DNA of 64,000 nucleotides from an endosymbiont 'TC1' of Trimyema compressum (GCF_001584725.1 NZ_CP014606.1:744001-808000), one strand, 5' to 3'; positions 8,853 to 18,959 are shown, counted from the stretch's first letter. Notes: generated by a model from the sequence alone, not told the origin. Numbers and translations: made by a program.

Positions 8853-10166
8853 ATGAAAACATTTTATTTTGAAACTTTAGGCTGTGATAAAAACACAGCA
8901 GATACAAGAGCTTATACTGAAAAATTAGTGTCAAAAGGATTGATAGAAGTGGAAAATCCTAATGAAGCTAATTTTGTTTTTATAAATACATGTAGTTTTA
9001 TAGTACCAGCAAAAGAGGAATCAATTGGTACTATATTAGATTTAACGACAATCAAAAAGCAAAATCCTGAAGTGAAAATTATTGCAGTTGGCTGTTTAAT
9101 CGAACAGCACATGGAAGCAATTGAATCTTCTATACCAGAATTAGATGGCTTAATTGGTGTTTATGGATTTGATGATAACAATATTCATAAACTTTTTTCA
9201 TTAATGGGCTTAGAGGATATTACTGATGAAAAAGTAGATATTCAGGAGGCTTTGCCTGGAAGTGCTACGGGCTATCTTAAAATTGCAGATGGCTGTGATA
9301 ATCATTGTACATACTGTACAATTCCTTCGATTAAAGGACCTTATAAAAGCCGTGAGGCAGAGTCAATAGTATCTGAAGCTCAAAATCTATATAACAACGG
9401 TGTAAGAGAACTTGTTATTGTTGCTCAAGATATTACTGACTATGGTAAAGACTTAGAAAATAAAATGAGTTTACCTGCTTTGTTAACAAAAATTGCTGAG
9501 ATTCCTTATATCTGGATTCGCCTCTTATATGTATATCCAAGTGGGATTACAGCTGAGCTACTTGATGTAATAAAAGAAAATAAAAACATAGTGCCATATT
9601 TAGATATACCTATGCAGCATAGTGAAAATCATATTTTAAAAACTATGGGTCGAATTGAGGACAGAGATTCTTTAAATAAATTATTAAGCTTTATTCGTTA
9701 TGAGATACCAGAAATTGTTTTTAGATCTACATTTATTTTAGGTTTCCCTGGTGAAACAGAAGAAGACTTTGAAGGACTATGCGATTTTGTTTTGAATAAC
9801 AAAATTCAGTGGGCAGGAGCCTTTACATATTCTCAGGAATACGGTACACCAGCAAGTAAAATGGAAAACCAAGTACCAAAGGAAACTAAAGAAGAACGAC
9901 TGGATATATTCATGGGTAAGCAAAAAGATATTAGTGAGGCTTTAAATACAACTTATCTTCACAAGGAAATCCTTTGTCTAATTGAAGAAAAAGTTGAGGA
10001 TGGTCTTTATTTAGGAAGGACTTATTTCCAAGCTCCGGATATTGATGGCTTGGTTTATATAAAAAGTACTGCAGACCAAGAGGTCGGATCTTTTGTTGAA
10101 GTAGTTATTGAGTCTGTAGATATATATGATTTGATAGGAGTGGTTAAAAGTGAATTTTGCAAATAA
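8853..10166 (+). CDS. rimO: Ribosomal protein S12 methylthiotransferase RimO
   Basis: A 437-residue radical-SAM enzyme that methylthiolates the conserved aspartate of ribosomal protein S12. It has an N-terminal MTTase domain (TLGCDKNTADTRAY, with cluster cysteines including C10 and the ones in NTCSF and VGCL). The radical-SAM motif CDNHCTYC (CxxxCxxC) lies around residues 148-155. A C-terminal TRAM domain follows. GCDKN rather than GCQMN at the N terminus separates RimO from MiaB. Overlaps the GTG start of pgsA by 17 bases. Confidence 0.94.
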   Translation: MKTFYFETLGCDKNTADTRAYTEKLVSKGLIEVENPNEANFVFINTCSFIVPAKEESIGTILDLTTIKKQNPEVKIIAVGCLIEQHMEAIESSIPELDGLIGVYGFDDNNIHKLFSLMGLEDITDEKVDIQEALPGSATGYLKIADGCDNHCTYCTIPSIKGPYKSREAESIVSEAQNLYNNGVRELVIVAQDITDYGKDLENKMSLPALLTKIAEIPYIWIRLLYVYPSGITAELLDVIKENKNIVPYLDIPMQHSENHILKTMGRIEDRDSLNKLLSFIRYEIPEIVFRSTFILGFPGETEEDFEGLCDFVLNNKIQWAGAFTYSQEYGTPASKMENQVPKETKEERLDIFMGKQKDISEALNTTYLHKEILCLIEEKVEDGLYLGRTYFQAPDIDGLVYIKSTADQEVGSFVEVVIESVDIYDLIGVVKSEFCK

Positions 10167-10674
10167 AATAACTTATTTACGTCTGTTATTAATTCCTGTT
10201 TTTGTTATTATATTTTATTTAGGGTCTACAGGAGTAATTATTAGTGGTTTTATTTTTATAGTTGCAGCTTTAACTGATTTTTTTGATGGTTATATTGCCA
10301 GAAAAAGAAACGAAGTAACAACATTAGGTTCTTTTTTAGATCCTTTAGCTGATAAAATCTTAACTATGGCAGCATTTGTATTGTTGGCGACAACTGGTTT
10401 GATCCCAGCTTGGTCAGTTGTTTTAATATTAGCTAGAGAATTCATAGTAAATGGTTTACGTTTTATAGCAGCAGAAAAGAAGATTGTTATTTCAGCAAGT
10501 TTTTTAGGTAAAGTGAAAACTATGTCACAAATGGTTGCTATTGTTTTTTTACTTTTATCACCACTTAATGCCACAATATTATCAATTGGCATTATTGTAT
10601 ATTGGATTGCTGTAGTTGCTACAGTTATTTCAGGAGTGGAATATATTTATCAAGGCAGAGAGTTATTAAAATAG
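10150..10674 (+). CDS. pgsA: CDP-diacylglycerol--glycerol-3-phosphate 3-phosphatidyltransferase
   Basis: A 174-residue integral membrane enzyme making phosphatidylglycerophosphate, the first committed step to phosphatidylglycerol. The CDP-alcohol phosphotransferase motif is complete: DG(x2)AR(x8)G(x3)D(x3)D in FDGYIARKRNEVTTLG and SFLDPLADK. Four to six hydrophobic helices. Starts with GTG inside the end of rimO; the ribosome site is GGAGTGG. The order rimO-pgsA is conserved in Firmicutes. Confidence 0.93.
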   Translation: MNFANKITYLRLLLIPVFVIIFYLGSTGVIISGFIFIVAALTDFFDGYIARKRNEVTTLGSFLDPLADKILTMAAFVLLATTGLIPAWSVVLILAREFIVNGLRFIAAEKKIVISASFLGKVKTMSQMVAIVFLLLSPLNATILSIGIIVYWIAVVATVISGVEYIYQGRELLK

Positions 10675-10675
10675 C

Positions 10676-11290
10676 ATGATTAATAAAGAAAAATACACAG
10701 AAAACTATATTATTGAGCCCTTAGTACTACAAAAATTTATCAGAGAATCCGAGGGCGTTAGAAATGATATTTGTCCATCAGTGGGCAAGGAAATAGGCAA
10801 CTTTCTCTACTTTCTTATTTGTTTAACTAAAAGTAAGAGAATTTTAGAAATAGGAACAAGTATTGGCTATTCAACAATATGGCTGGCAATAGGGGCAAAA
10901 GAAAATGAAGGTAGTGTTCATACAATAGAAGCAAGTAAAAGACTTAAAACTGAAGCTGAGAATAATATAAATAGTGCTGGACTAAAGGAATATGTAAGTT
11001 TTTATGAAGGTCTTGGAGAAGAAGTACTGGATACATTGAGTTGTAATTACGATTTCATATTTATTGATAGCGCTACTAAAAGTTATGATGTTTTGTATGA
11101 AAAAAGTTTATCTTTATTAAGGACCGGTGGCCTATTGGTTTTTGAAGATGTGTTATTTGCTTGTACTGGCAAAAGGAAAGCACAAAGAGAAGTTATGGGC
11201 GCTTTTAATGAAAAAATTATTAATGATAAAAGAGTAATTAATTCTTTACTAAACATAGAAGATGGTATTATGCTTTGTATGAAAACATGA
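10676..11290 (+). CDS. Class I SAM-dependent O-methyltransferase (TrmR/YrrM-like)
   Basis: A 204-residue methyltransferase with the SAM-binding glycine loop ILEIGTSIGYST near residue 60 and the acidic motif FIFIDSATKSYD. This is the O-methyltransferase family 3 layout (catechol-OMT-like), in which Bacillus YrrM (TrmR) methylates 5-hydroxyuridine at the tRNA wobble position. I assign the family firmly and the tRNA role only by inference. It begins one base after the pgsA stop, so it is in the same operon. Confidence 0.8.
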   Translation: MINKEKYTENYIIEPLVLQKFIRESEGVRNDICPSVGKEIGNFLYFLICLTKSKRILEIGTSIGYSTIWLAIGAKENEGSVHTIEASKRLKTEAENNINSAGLKEYVSFYEGLGEEVLDTLSCNYDFIFIDSATKSYDVLYEKSLSLLRTGGLLVFEDVLFACTGKRKAQREVMGAFNEKIINDKRVINSLLNIEDGIMLCMKT

Positions 11291-11309
11291 ATTGAAGGAG
11301 ATTGAGAGA

Positions 11310-12620
11310 ATGAAATTAATTGGAACAATGAAAGTTAATGAACAGAATCATTTAGAAATTGGTGGTTGTGATGTTGTTGACTTACAAAAAACATATGGCA
11401 CACCTTTAGTAGTTGTTGATGAGACTCATGTAAGCTCAATATGTAAAGACTACTATAAAAACTTTACTGAAAAAACCAATGGAAAGGCTATTGTCCTTTA
11501 TGCTAGCAAGGCATTTATGACACCAAGCCTTTGTAAAATTATAAATAAAGAAAAACTTGGATTAGATGTTGTGTCTGGTGGAGAGCTTTTCATGGCCTTA
11601 AAAGCAGGGTTCCCAGCAGAAAAAATATTCTTTCATGGTAATAACAAAAGCTCGGAAGAATTAAATATGGCTCTTGATTCAGGTGTTGGTCGCATTGTTA
11701 TTGATAATGATGATGAGTTAGAAAAGTTAAATCGGGTTGCTGGAGACAAAGGTGTTAAAGCCAATGTGCTTTTAAGAATAACACCAGGTATTGATGCTGC
11801 TACCCATGCTTTTATTAGAACGGGTAGTGTAGATTCTAAATTTGGCTTTACATTACCTAATGGTGATGCTTTAAAAGGTGTGGAAAAAGCTTATTCATTA
11901 GAAAATATTAAATTTAAAGGTTTACATTGTCATATTGGCTCACAGATTTTTGAGATGCAGTCTTTTAAAGATGCTGTCGGAGTTATGGTTAATTTTATTG
12001 AAGAAATTAAAAAAACTTTAAATATTGTTGTTGAAGATTTAGATATGGGTGGAGGCTTTGGTATTTACTATACTGAGGAAGACAATCCAAGTACAATTGC
12101 TTTATATAGTGAAAACATCTTAAATACTCTTGAAAGTTTAATTGAAGAAAAAGGATTATTAATGCCTAATGTGTTTGTTGAACCAGGCCGTTCCATTATT
12201 GGACCTGCAGGGTCTAATTTATATACTGTTGGTTCCGTTAAAAATATTCCTGGTGTTCGTAAATATGTTTCTATTGATGGTGGCATGGTTGATAACATTC
12301 GCCCAGCACTTTATGATGCCAAGTATGAAGTTGCTTTAGGTAACCGAATGGATGAAATTGGCACAGATGTTGTTACAGTAACAGGCAAGTGCTGTGAATC
12401 AGGAGATATATTAGCTAGAGATATTGCCCTTCCAGTTGCAAAAGCAGGAGATGTATTGGTTATGAGTTCTACAGGAGCCTATGGGTATTCAATGGCTAGT
12501 AACTATAATGTACTGGGTAAACCTGCCGTTGTCTTTGTGAAAGATGGAGAAAGCCAACTGGTTATTAAGAGAGAAAGCCATGAAGATATGATGAAGAATC
12601 ATATTCTTCTAGATAGGTAA
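11310..12620 (+). CDS. lysA: Diaminopimelate decarboxylase
   Basis: A 436-residue PLP enzyme of the alanine-racemase fold. It decarboxylates meso-diaminopimelate to lysine, the last step of lysine synthesis. The PLP lysine is K67 in YASKAF. Also seen are HCHIGSQI, the glycine-rich phosphate loop GGGFG, EPGRSIIGPAG and the active-site CCESGD. An upstream in-frame TTG would add six residues, but the ATG at 11310 has AAGGAG 9 bases before it and is preferred. With lysC and hom elsewhere in the window, the aspartate pathway is intact here. Confidence 0.95.
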   Translation: MKLIGTMKVNEQNHLEIGGCDVVDLQKTYGTPLVVVDETHVSSICKDYYKNFTEKTNGKAIVLYASKAFMTPSLCKIINKEKLGLDVVSGGELFMALKAGFPAEKIFFHGNNKSSEELNMALDSGVGRIVIDNDDELEKLNRVAGDKGVKANVLLRITPGIDAATHAFIRTGSVDSKFGFTLPNGDALKGVEKAYSLENIKFKGLHCHIGSQIFEMQSFKDAVGVMVNFIEEIKKTLNIVVEDLDMGGGFGIYYTEEDNPSTIALYSENILNTLESLIEEKGLLMPNVFVEPGRSIIGPAGSNLYTVGSVKNIPGVRKYVSIDGGMVDNIRPALYDAKYEVALGNRMDEIGTDVVTVTGKCCESGDILARDIALPVAKAGDVLVMSSTGAYGYSMASNYNVLGKPAVVFVKDGESQLVIKRESHEDMMKNHILLDR

Positions 12621-12625
12621 AGCAG

Positions 12626-13276
12626 ATGTTATTTGGAATGGATCCACTTTCCTTACTTTATATTATTCCAGCTATTTTAATAGGTTTAACATTTCATGAA
12701 ATAGCTCATGGCTATACAGCTTATTTGTTAGGGGATAAAACAGCAAAAGAACAAGGGCGCCTTTCTTTAAATCCTTTAAAACACATTGATCCTATAGGCT
12801 TTATATCGATGATTCTTGTTGGATTTGGTTGGGCTAAGCCTGTAATGATGAATCCTTATAATTTTAAAAACTATAAAGATGGTATTGCATTAACAGCTGT
12901 AGCAGGCCCTTTAGCAAATTTTGTAATGGCTATAATTGGTTTATTGCTTTTTAAGCTTGTCTATATATTTCCAGTCCCTGGCGTAATTATTACATTTTTA
13001 ACAGTATTTATTCAGATTAATTTTATGTTGGCTGCTTTTAATATTCTGCCACTGCCAGTATTAGACGGCTTTAAGGTTATTATGCGATTATTTCCAGACT
13101 CGATTTATGATAAGGCTTTTGCTTTTGAAAGAAGATATGGCATTATCATCTTATTAATTTTAATATTAACAAGAGTTTTATCTTTTATTTGGACTCCTGT
13201 TTTTAATTTTTTAGTAATAGTAGGATCTAAAATTACATTTACATCAGATGCAGTCATGCAAATGTTTTTAAGATAG
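12626..13276 (+). CDS. Site-2-protease family (M50) membrane metalloprotease
   Basis: A 216-residue, mostly hydrophobic protein. The zinc motif HEIAH (HExxH) lies in the first third, within FHEIAHGYTAYLLGDKTA, and the second zinc ligand motif LPLPVLDGFKV (NPLPxxDG-like) in the last third. This is the short YwhC/Rv-type S2P protease with no PDZ domain. Substrate unknown. The ribosome site is weak (AAAGCAG). Flanked by lysA and trpS in one run. Confidence 0.85.
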   Translation: MLFGMDPLSLLYIIPAILIGLTFHEIAHGYTAYLLGDKTAKEQGRLSLNPLKHIDPIGFISMILVGFGWAKPVMMNPYNFKNYKDGIALTAVAGPLANFVMAIIGLLLFKLVYIFPVPGVIITFLTVFIQINFMLAAFNILPLPVLDGFKVIMRLFPDSIYDKAFAFERRYGIIILLILILTRVLSFIWTPVFNFLVIVGSKITFTSDAVMQMFLR

Positions 13277-13291
13277 AGGTGAGGTTGAAAA

Positions 13292-14281
13292 ATGAAAGAA
13301 ACAATTTTAAGTGGTATGCGCCCAACAGGAACCCTTCATATAGGGCATTTAAGTGTTTTGAATAACTGGGTGTCACTGCAAGCAGAATATAAATGTTATT
13401 TCTTTGCTGCAGATTATCATGCTCTAACAACAGGGTATGAGAATACTGCTGATTTACAAGAGAATATAAAAAATATGGTTATCGATTGGATGGCAGTAGG
13501 TATTGATCCTGAAAAAAGCACTCTTTTTGTGCAATCTAAGGTACAAGCGCATGCTGAAATATTTTTACTTCTTTCGATGCTTACGCCATTGTCTTGGCTA
13601 GAGAGATGTCCAACTTATAAGGCTCAAATTGAGCAATTTAAGGTAAACCAAGGTAAGGATATAACAACCTACGGATTTTTAGGTTATCCAGTACTCCAAG
13701 CTGGTGATATTCTTTTATATAATGCTAATCGAGTTCCTGTTGGTAAAGATCAGTTGCCTCATGTAGAGATGACAAGAGAAATAGCCAGACGTTTCAATCA
13801 TATTTATAATAAAAAGATTTTTGTGGAACCTGAAGGTAAGCTTTCAGAAATTCCTTTAATTGTAGGTACTGATGGAAGGAAAATGTCTAAAAGTTATCAT
13901 AATCAAATTAATATAATGAGCGATGAAAAAGAGCTGAATAAAAAAGTGAGAAGTATGATTACTGATCCAAGTAGAATCCATAAAACAGATCCAGGAAATC
14001 CTGATGTCTGTACAGTCTTTAACTATCAAAAAATATATAATGCGCCAATTATTGAGAAACTAGAATCTAATTGCCGAAAAGGCACTATTGGCTGTATGGA
14101 TTGTAAAAAGAAGCTTATTAGTGCTTTAGATATTTTACTTTCTCCATTTAGAGAAAAAAGAGCAGAAATTCTTAAAAAACCAAGTTATGTAGAGGATGTT
14201 TTAAGAGAAGGACAGATTCAGGCCTCTAAGCAAGCAGACGAAACCCTCAATGCTGTGAAGTCTGTTATGAATATGGCATAA
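13292..14281 (+). CDS. trpS: Tryptophanyl-tRNA synthetase
   Basis: A 329-residue class I synthetase. HIGH motif in GTLHIGHLSVL (residues ~14-24) and KMSKS in TDGRKMSKSYHN. Length and the GMRPTG start fit TrpRS. Essential, and intact although the tryptophan operon in this same window is destroyed, so the cell must take up tryptophan. AGAGGTGAGG ribosome site. Confidence 0.95.
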   Translation: MKETILSGMRPTGTLHIGHLSVLNNWVSLQAEYKCYFFAADYHALTTGYENTADLQENIKNMVIDWMAVGIDPEKSTLFVQSKVQAHAEIFLLLSMLTPLSWLERCPTYKAQIEQFKVNQGKDITTYGFLGYPVLQAGDILLYNANRVPVGKDQLPHVEMTREIARRFNHIYNKKIFVEPEGKLSEIPLIVGTDGRKMSKSYHNQINIMSDEKELNKKVRSMITDPSRIHKTDPGNPDVCTVFNYQKIYNAPIIEKLESNCRKGTIGCMDCKKKLISALDILLSPFREKRAEILKKPSYVEDVLREGQIQASKQADETLNAVKSVMNMA

Positions 14282-14285
14282 AGAG

Positions 14286-15008
14286 ATGGATTACAATATT
14301 CATTTACAAGCTTTTGATGGTCCTTTAGATCTCTTGTTGCATTTAATACAAAAAGACAAGGTAAATATTTATGATATTCCTATTGCCAGTATTACAAATC
14401 AATATTTGGCTTATTTAAAAGGTATGGAAAAATTTAATATTGAGGTAGCCAGTGAGTTTTTGCTAATTGCCTCAACATTGATTTCTATTAAAGTAAAAAT
14501 GCTTTTACCTAAGGAGATTAATGAGGAGACTGGAGAAGAAGATCCTCGTCTTGAATTAGTTGAACGTTTATTGGAATATGAACGCTATAAAATTGCTACT
14601 GCAATATTCCGTGAACTTATAGAAAATCAAGGTAAAAGTTATTTTCGACCAAAAGACGAGAAATTATATGAAACTATTGCCAAGGATGTTAACCCTTTAG
14701 CAGATGTTTTGCCTGAGGATTTATATAATTTGATTACATTTGCTTTAAGTCGTGTGGAAGAGAAGAAAATGAAACCTTACAAAGTACAGGCAAAACAAAT
14801 TACAATAACAGAAAAAATTAATAGTCTTCTTAAATTACTTTATGAAAAAAAGAGTATTTATTTTCATGATATGATTGATGAAGTTAGTAAAAGCGATATT
14901 GTTGTGAGTTTTCTAGCTTTACTTGACTTATTTAGACAAGAGAAAGTGTCTTTTCTTCAAGAAGCTAATTTCTCACCTGTAAAAATCATATTGAAAGAAG
15001 GGGCTTAA
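14286..15008 (+). CDS. scpA: Segregation and condensation protein A
   Basis: A 240-residue kleisin that bridges the SMC heads. The N-terminal signature FDGPLDLLLHLIQKDKVNIYDI and the following IASITNQYLAYL segment are typical, and the C-terminal winged helix is present. Forms the condensin complex with SMC and ScpB. Followed after one base by scpB. Confidence 0.94.
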   Translation: MDYNIHLQAFDGPLDLLLHLIQKDKVNIYDIPIASITNQYLAYLKGMEKFNIEVASEFLLIASTLISIKVKMLLPKEINEETGEEDPRLELVERLLEYERYKIATAIFRELIENQGKSYFRPKDEKLYETIAKDVNPLADVLPEDLYNLITFALSRVEEKKMKPYKVQAKQITITEKINSLLKLLYEKKSIYFHDMIDEVSKSDIVVSFLALLDLFRQEKVSFLQEANFSPVKIILKEGA

Positions 15009-15009
15009 A

Positions 15010-15627
15010 ATGCTTTTTAAAGAGGACTTAATTGCTTCACTTGAATGCGCTTTGTTTGTTTCCAACGATCCATTGTCTATTGAAACATTATCTCAGTTAC
15101 TCAGTGTAAATAAAGAAGAATTAATAGATTTAATCGAAAGTTATGGTGAGAGCTTAGCAACTCCTGGTAGAGGTATTGAATTAAAAGAAGTTGCAGGTGG
15201 GTATAAACTTCAGACAAAAAAGGAATACGATAGCTTAATTGAATCTATTGTTAAACCACAAGGTGGACAACTTAGTAGAGCAGCTCTCGAAATATTAGCA
15301 ATCGTTGCTTATAAACAACCTGTTACAAGGAGTGAAGTAGAGAAAATTAGAGGCGTGGGTGTCGATAGTATGTTCTTAAAGCTAGTGGAAAAAGAACTTA
15401 TTTACGAAGTTGGCAGAAAAGAAGTACCTGGTAGACCTATACTTTATGGAACAAGTTCTCAGTTTTTAATGGACTTAGGCATTGACTCTTTAGAGGATTT
15501 ACCACCTTTAGAAGAAAAAAGAGTTTTAGAAAATGAAGATTTAGAAGAGGTTTTGGCTTTTGATGATGAAGCTATGGTTTTTGAAAAAATCAATGATAAT
15601 AAAGTAGAGGAACAAAAAAATGACTGA
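15010..15627 (+). CDS. scpB: Segregation and condensation protein B
   Basis: A 205-residue protein with two winged-helix domains. Diagnostic LSRAALEILAIVAYKQPVTR, IRGVGVDS and GRPILYGTS segments. Partner of ScpA in the SMC condensin. The acidic C-terminal tail overlaps the start of xerD by eight bases. Confidence 0.94.
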   Translation: MLFKEDLIASLECALFVSNDPLSIETLSQLLSVNKEELIDLIESYGESLATPGRGIELKEVAGGYKLQTKKEYDSLIESIVKPQGGQLSRAALEILAIVAYKQPVTRSEVEKIRGVGVDSMFLKLVEKELIYEVGRKEVPGRPILYGTSSQFLMDLGIDSLEDLPPLEEKRVLENEDLEEVLAFDDEAMVFEKINDNKVEEQKND

Positions 15628-16522
15628 TATGTTCTTTGAAGATTATACTCACTATTTGGCAATTGAAAAAGGCTTAGCGGATAATACTATTGAAAATTAT
15701 TTGCGGGATTTAATTGCCTTTTATGATTATGCTAAAATAAAATATGCTATAGATGAAAATAACTATGAAAGCATTGACAAAGAAGTTATTCTAGGCTATT
15801 TTTGCCATTTGAAAAAAGATGGCAAAAAAGCTACTTCACAAAGTCGGTATATTGCTTCCCTTAAAAGTTATTTTCATTTTTTATTAAGAGAAAAAAAAAT
15901 TAGCAGTGATCCAACAGCTATTTTAGATCCGCCGAAACAAAGGAAGACATTACCTGTGATTTTATCTCTAAAGGAAGTGGAGAGGTTTTTAGAAATCCCT
16001 GATTTGGAAAAGCCCTTAGGTTTCAGAGATCGCTGTATGTTAGAGTTGCTTTATGGTTCTGGCTTGCGAATTAGTGAGCTTATTTCTTTGTCTCTTACTG
16101 ATGTTAATTTAGAGTTAGGATTTATTCGTTGTTTTGGTAAAGGCAATAAGGAGAGAATAATCCCCTTAGGTGAAATTGCTTTAGAGTTTATTGAGGAATA
16201 TATTGAAACAACAAGGCCTCTTTTATTAAAAGGAAATATACGGGAAAAAACCTTATTTTTAAATAATAGAGGCAATTCAATGAGCCGTCAAGGTTTTTTT
16301 AAAATACTAAAAAATTATGGTAATAAGGCAGGAATTAAAAAAGAATTTTCACCACATACTTTACGGCATTCATTTGCAACCCATTTACTAGAAAATGGGG
16401 CTGATTTGAGAAGTGTTCAAGAAATGCTTGGCCATTCTGATATTGGAACAACCCAAATTTACACCCATTTGACTGTTAAGCATATTAAAAAAGTCTATGA
16501 TGAAACTCATCCAAGAGCTTAG
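15620..16522 (+). CDS. xerD: Tyrosine recombinase XerD (site-specific chromosome dimer resolution)
   Basis: A 300-residue tyrosine recombinase with an N-terminal SAM-like core-binding domain. The full catalytic set is visible: Arg in GSGLRISEL, HTLRHSFATHLL (HxxR), GHSDIGTT and the nucleophile tyrosine in TQIYTHL. Length and context (scpB-xerD then nucleoside phosphorylase genes, as in Bacillus with drm-pupG-pdp) favour XerD over a phage integrase. No att sites are seen. Confidence 0.9.
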   Translation: MTDMFFEDYTHYLAIEKGLADNTIENYLRDLIAFYDYAKIKYAIDENNYESIDKEVILGYFCHLKKDGKKATSQSRYIASLKSYFHFLLREKKISSDPTAILDPPKQRKTLPVILSLKEVERFLEIPDLEKPLGFRDRCMLELLYGSGLRISELISLSLTDVNLELGFIRCFGKGNKERIIPLGEIALEFIEEYIETTRPLLLKGNIREKTLFLNNRGNSMSRQGFFKILKNYGNKAGIKKEFSPHTLRHSFATHLLENGADLRSVQEMLGHSDIGTTQIYTHLTVKHIKKVYDETHPRA

Positions 16523-16531
16523 GAGATATAA

Positions 16532-17338
16532 ATGACATATTTAGAAAAATAAATGAGGGTCTTGCCTATTTGAAAAACCAACTTGGTGATTTGAAACCAG
16601 AAACTGCTATCGTATTAGGCTCTGGTTTAGGTGATTTTGTTGAAGATTTAGAAATATTAAAAACTTTTTCATTTAGCGTTATCCCCCATATACAATCAGG
16701 TAATGTTGTTGGTCATAAGAAAGAGTTAAGTATAGGCCATTCATTAATAAAAAACCTGTTTTATTAATGAATGGTAGAATTCACTATTATGAGGGGAATT
16801 CTATGAAGGATGTAACATACCCTATCCGACTTTTTCAAGGGCGCTTGGTATAAAGAATTTAATTTTAACAAATGCTGCTGGAGGCTTAATTGGTCAGATT
16901 GGCCAATTAATGCTAATTGAGGATCATCTAAGCTTTTTCTGCCCTAGTCCATTGATTGGTGAAAATTTAGATGATTTTGGTAATCGTTTTCCAGATGCTA
17001 CCAATATTTATTCACGAGAGCTGAGAACATTAGTTAAGGGAATAGCAAAAAAGAAGATATATTCTTAATGAAGGCGTGTATGGCTACATGAAGGGTCCCA
17101 TGTATGAGACACCAAGTTAAATTAGAGCCTTAAAAATATTAGGTGCGGATGCCGTTGGAATGTCAACTGTTCCTGAAGCAATAGTTGCGGCTCACGGAAA
17201 AATGAAAGTCATGGGTATTTCTCCTGTGTAACTAATATGGCTTCGGGAATTACTGGAAACCCTTTAAGTCACCAAGAAGTCATTAAAGTAACGAAACAAG
17301 TGGGCGATTCATTTAAAAGACTTCTAAAAAAATCATAG
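16532..17338 (+). pseudogene. punA: Broken purine-nucleoside phosphorylase
   Basis: Translated piecewise, the frames give a purine-nucleoside phosphorylase: KPETAIVLGSGLGDF, VVGHKKEL, NGRIHYYEG, LTNAAGG, EGVYGYMKGPMYETP and [15 protein letters not shown]. The enzyme would split purine nucleosides to base and ribose-1-phosphate. It is dead: the first codons need an extra A after six codons, there are further single-base shifts near 16745, 16825 and 17060, and the normally conserved Glu codon after METP is changed to TAA near 17115. Several independent lesions rule out one sequencing slip. The original gene was coupled to xerD. Confidence 0.88.
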
Positions 17339-17350
17339 AGGAGATTTAAG

Positions 17351-18681
17351 ATGGTTGAAATACTCCGTAAAAAAGAGATGGGTTTTCTTTGACAGAAGAA
17401 GAAATAGCTTTTTTAATAAAAGGTATAGTAGAAGAATCTATTCCTGATTATCAACTTTCTGCTTTTACAATGGCCGCCTACTTTAAAGGTATGAGTGATG
17501 AAGAACTTTATCATTTTACAAAAGCTATGGTATTTTCTGGTGATACAATTGATTTTTCTGAAATAGATGGCTTTTTTGTGACAAGCATAGCACAGGTGGT
17601 GTAGGTGATAAAGTGACATCAGTAGTGGCGCCAATAGTTGCTGCTTGTGGCGTTAAGATGCCTAAAATGTCTGGTAGAGGCTTAGGTCATACTTGGGGTA
17701 CAATCGATAAACTTGAAAGTATTCCCGGCTTTTCAACAGAATTAAGTAAAACAGAATTTTTAAAAGAAATTAATTCTATTGGCTTAAGCTTGATTCAGCA
17801 AACCGGTCATTTAGCGCCTGCTGATAAAAAGCTGTATGCTATTCGTGATGTTACTGCAACTGTGGAAAGTATTCCTTTGATTGCCTCAAGTATTGTCTCA
17901 AAAAAATAGCCTCTGGTAACAAAAATATTGTATTTGATGTTAAAGTAGGCGATGGCGCCTTTATGAAAAATGAAAGAGATGGCTATTTACTTGCTTTAGC
18001 TATGGTTAGTTTAATAAATCGATTCGGTGGACAGGGAATAGCAGTTTTAACAAGAATGGAAGAGCCACTAGGTTATGCTATAGGTAATAGTATAGAGGTG
18101 ATGGAAGCTATAGAAATTTTAAAAGGTAAAGGACCTTCTGATGTCATATGATGTCATAGATGTTTCAAAGGCTTTAGCAGTAGAACTTTTGTTAATTTCT
18201 AGAATTGTGGAAACAAAGGAAGCAGCCCTTAAATTAATTAATAATGTTATTGAAAATGGAAGTGCTCTTGAAAAATTCAGGGAAATGATTGCTTTTCAAG
18301 GGGGTAATAGTAGGGTTATTGATGACTTTAGTCTTTTCCCAGAAAGCAAAAATACATTTTCTATTACATCTAAAGTTGAAGGCTATGTGACTAGTCTAAA
18401 GGCTGAGGCCATAGGACTAGCTTCAATGGCATTAGGCGCTGGTCGGGAAACATTAGGGGGACCCCCCAATAGATTTGTCTACTGGTATTTATTTAAATAA
18501 GAAAATAGGTGACTATGTTAAGGTAGGGGAAATCTTTGTAGTTGCTATTGGAGTGAAAAAGGTTAATAAGGAGAAGCTAGTAAAAGCTATTAGAGAAGGG
18601 TATGGTATAGGTCATAAGCCAATAGAAACTAAGAACTTAATAATTGATGTGGTTCAAGGACAAAGGAGTGACTTTAATTGA
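17351..18681 (+). pseudogene. pdp: Broken pyrimidine-nucleoside phosphorylase
   Basis: The pieces read as a thymidine/pyrimidine phosphorylase: [74 protein letters not shown] and EPLGYAIGN. Frames break near 17392, 17585, 17908, 18150 and 18470. The 18150 break is a perfect 10-bp tandem duplication (TGATGTCATA twice, 18139-18158). With punA it formed a nucleoside salvage unit after xerD, as in Bacillus. Ribosome site GAGGAG before the ATG remains. Confidence 0.9.
18139..18158. repeat. 10-bp tandem duplication inside broken pdp
   Basis: TGATGTCATA occurs twice back to back. Removing one copy restores the family reading GPSDVIDVSKAL, so this duplication is a causal frameshift. Confidence 0.9.
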
Positions 18682-18936
18682 TCGCGTTAGATACGATGCC
18701 TAATATTGGCCCTATATTAATGGTAAAATTATTAAAGGTTGGGCATCAAAAGTGGAGAGGAATTAATTAATTTAGGTAGCAAAAAAAGCTTTTATTCTTT
18801 TATCAGAAAACGGATTAGAAACTTGTTTAAGTAATTTATTTGCCCTTGAAGGTGCTGTTGAAAATATTCGATGGCATTATTTATCCAGTGATAGAAAAAA
18901 GAATTAAGGGAATTTTTTGAAATAATTTCTATTTGA
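18678..18936 (+). pseudogene. Broken TfoX C-terminal-domain protein
   Basis: With three single-base corrections (near 18742, 18787 and 18903) the region reads TMPNIGPILMVKLLKVGI, SGEELINLGSKKAF, LFALEGAVENIRWHYL and SDRKKELREFFEII. This matches the TfoX/Sxy C-terminal domain, a short helix-hairpin-helix module known in competence regulators and in stand-alone ~80-residue proteins of Firmicutes. TTG start overlapping the pdp stop, with AGGAG upstream. Function of the stand-alone form is unknown. Confidence 0.75.
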
Positions 18937-18959
18937 TGTGTATAGTTACTTGGGATAAG

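Noticed and set aside
15620-16522. Phage integrase marking a genomic island
   Set aside because: The protein is a standard XerD in its usual place after scpB, no att repeats or phage genes follow, and the next genes are the usual nucleoside phosphorylases.
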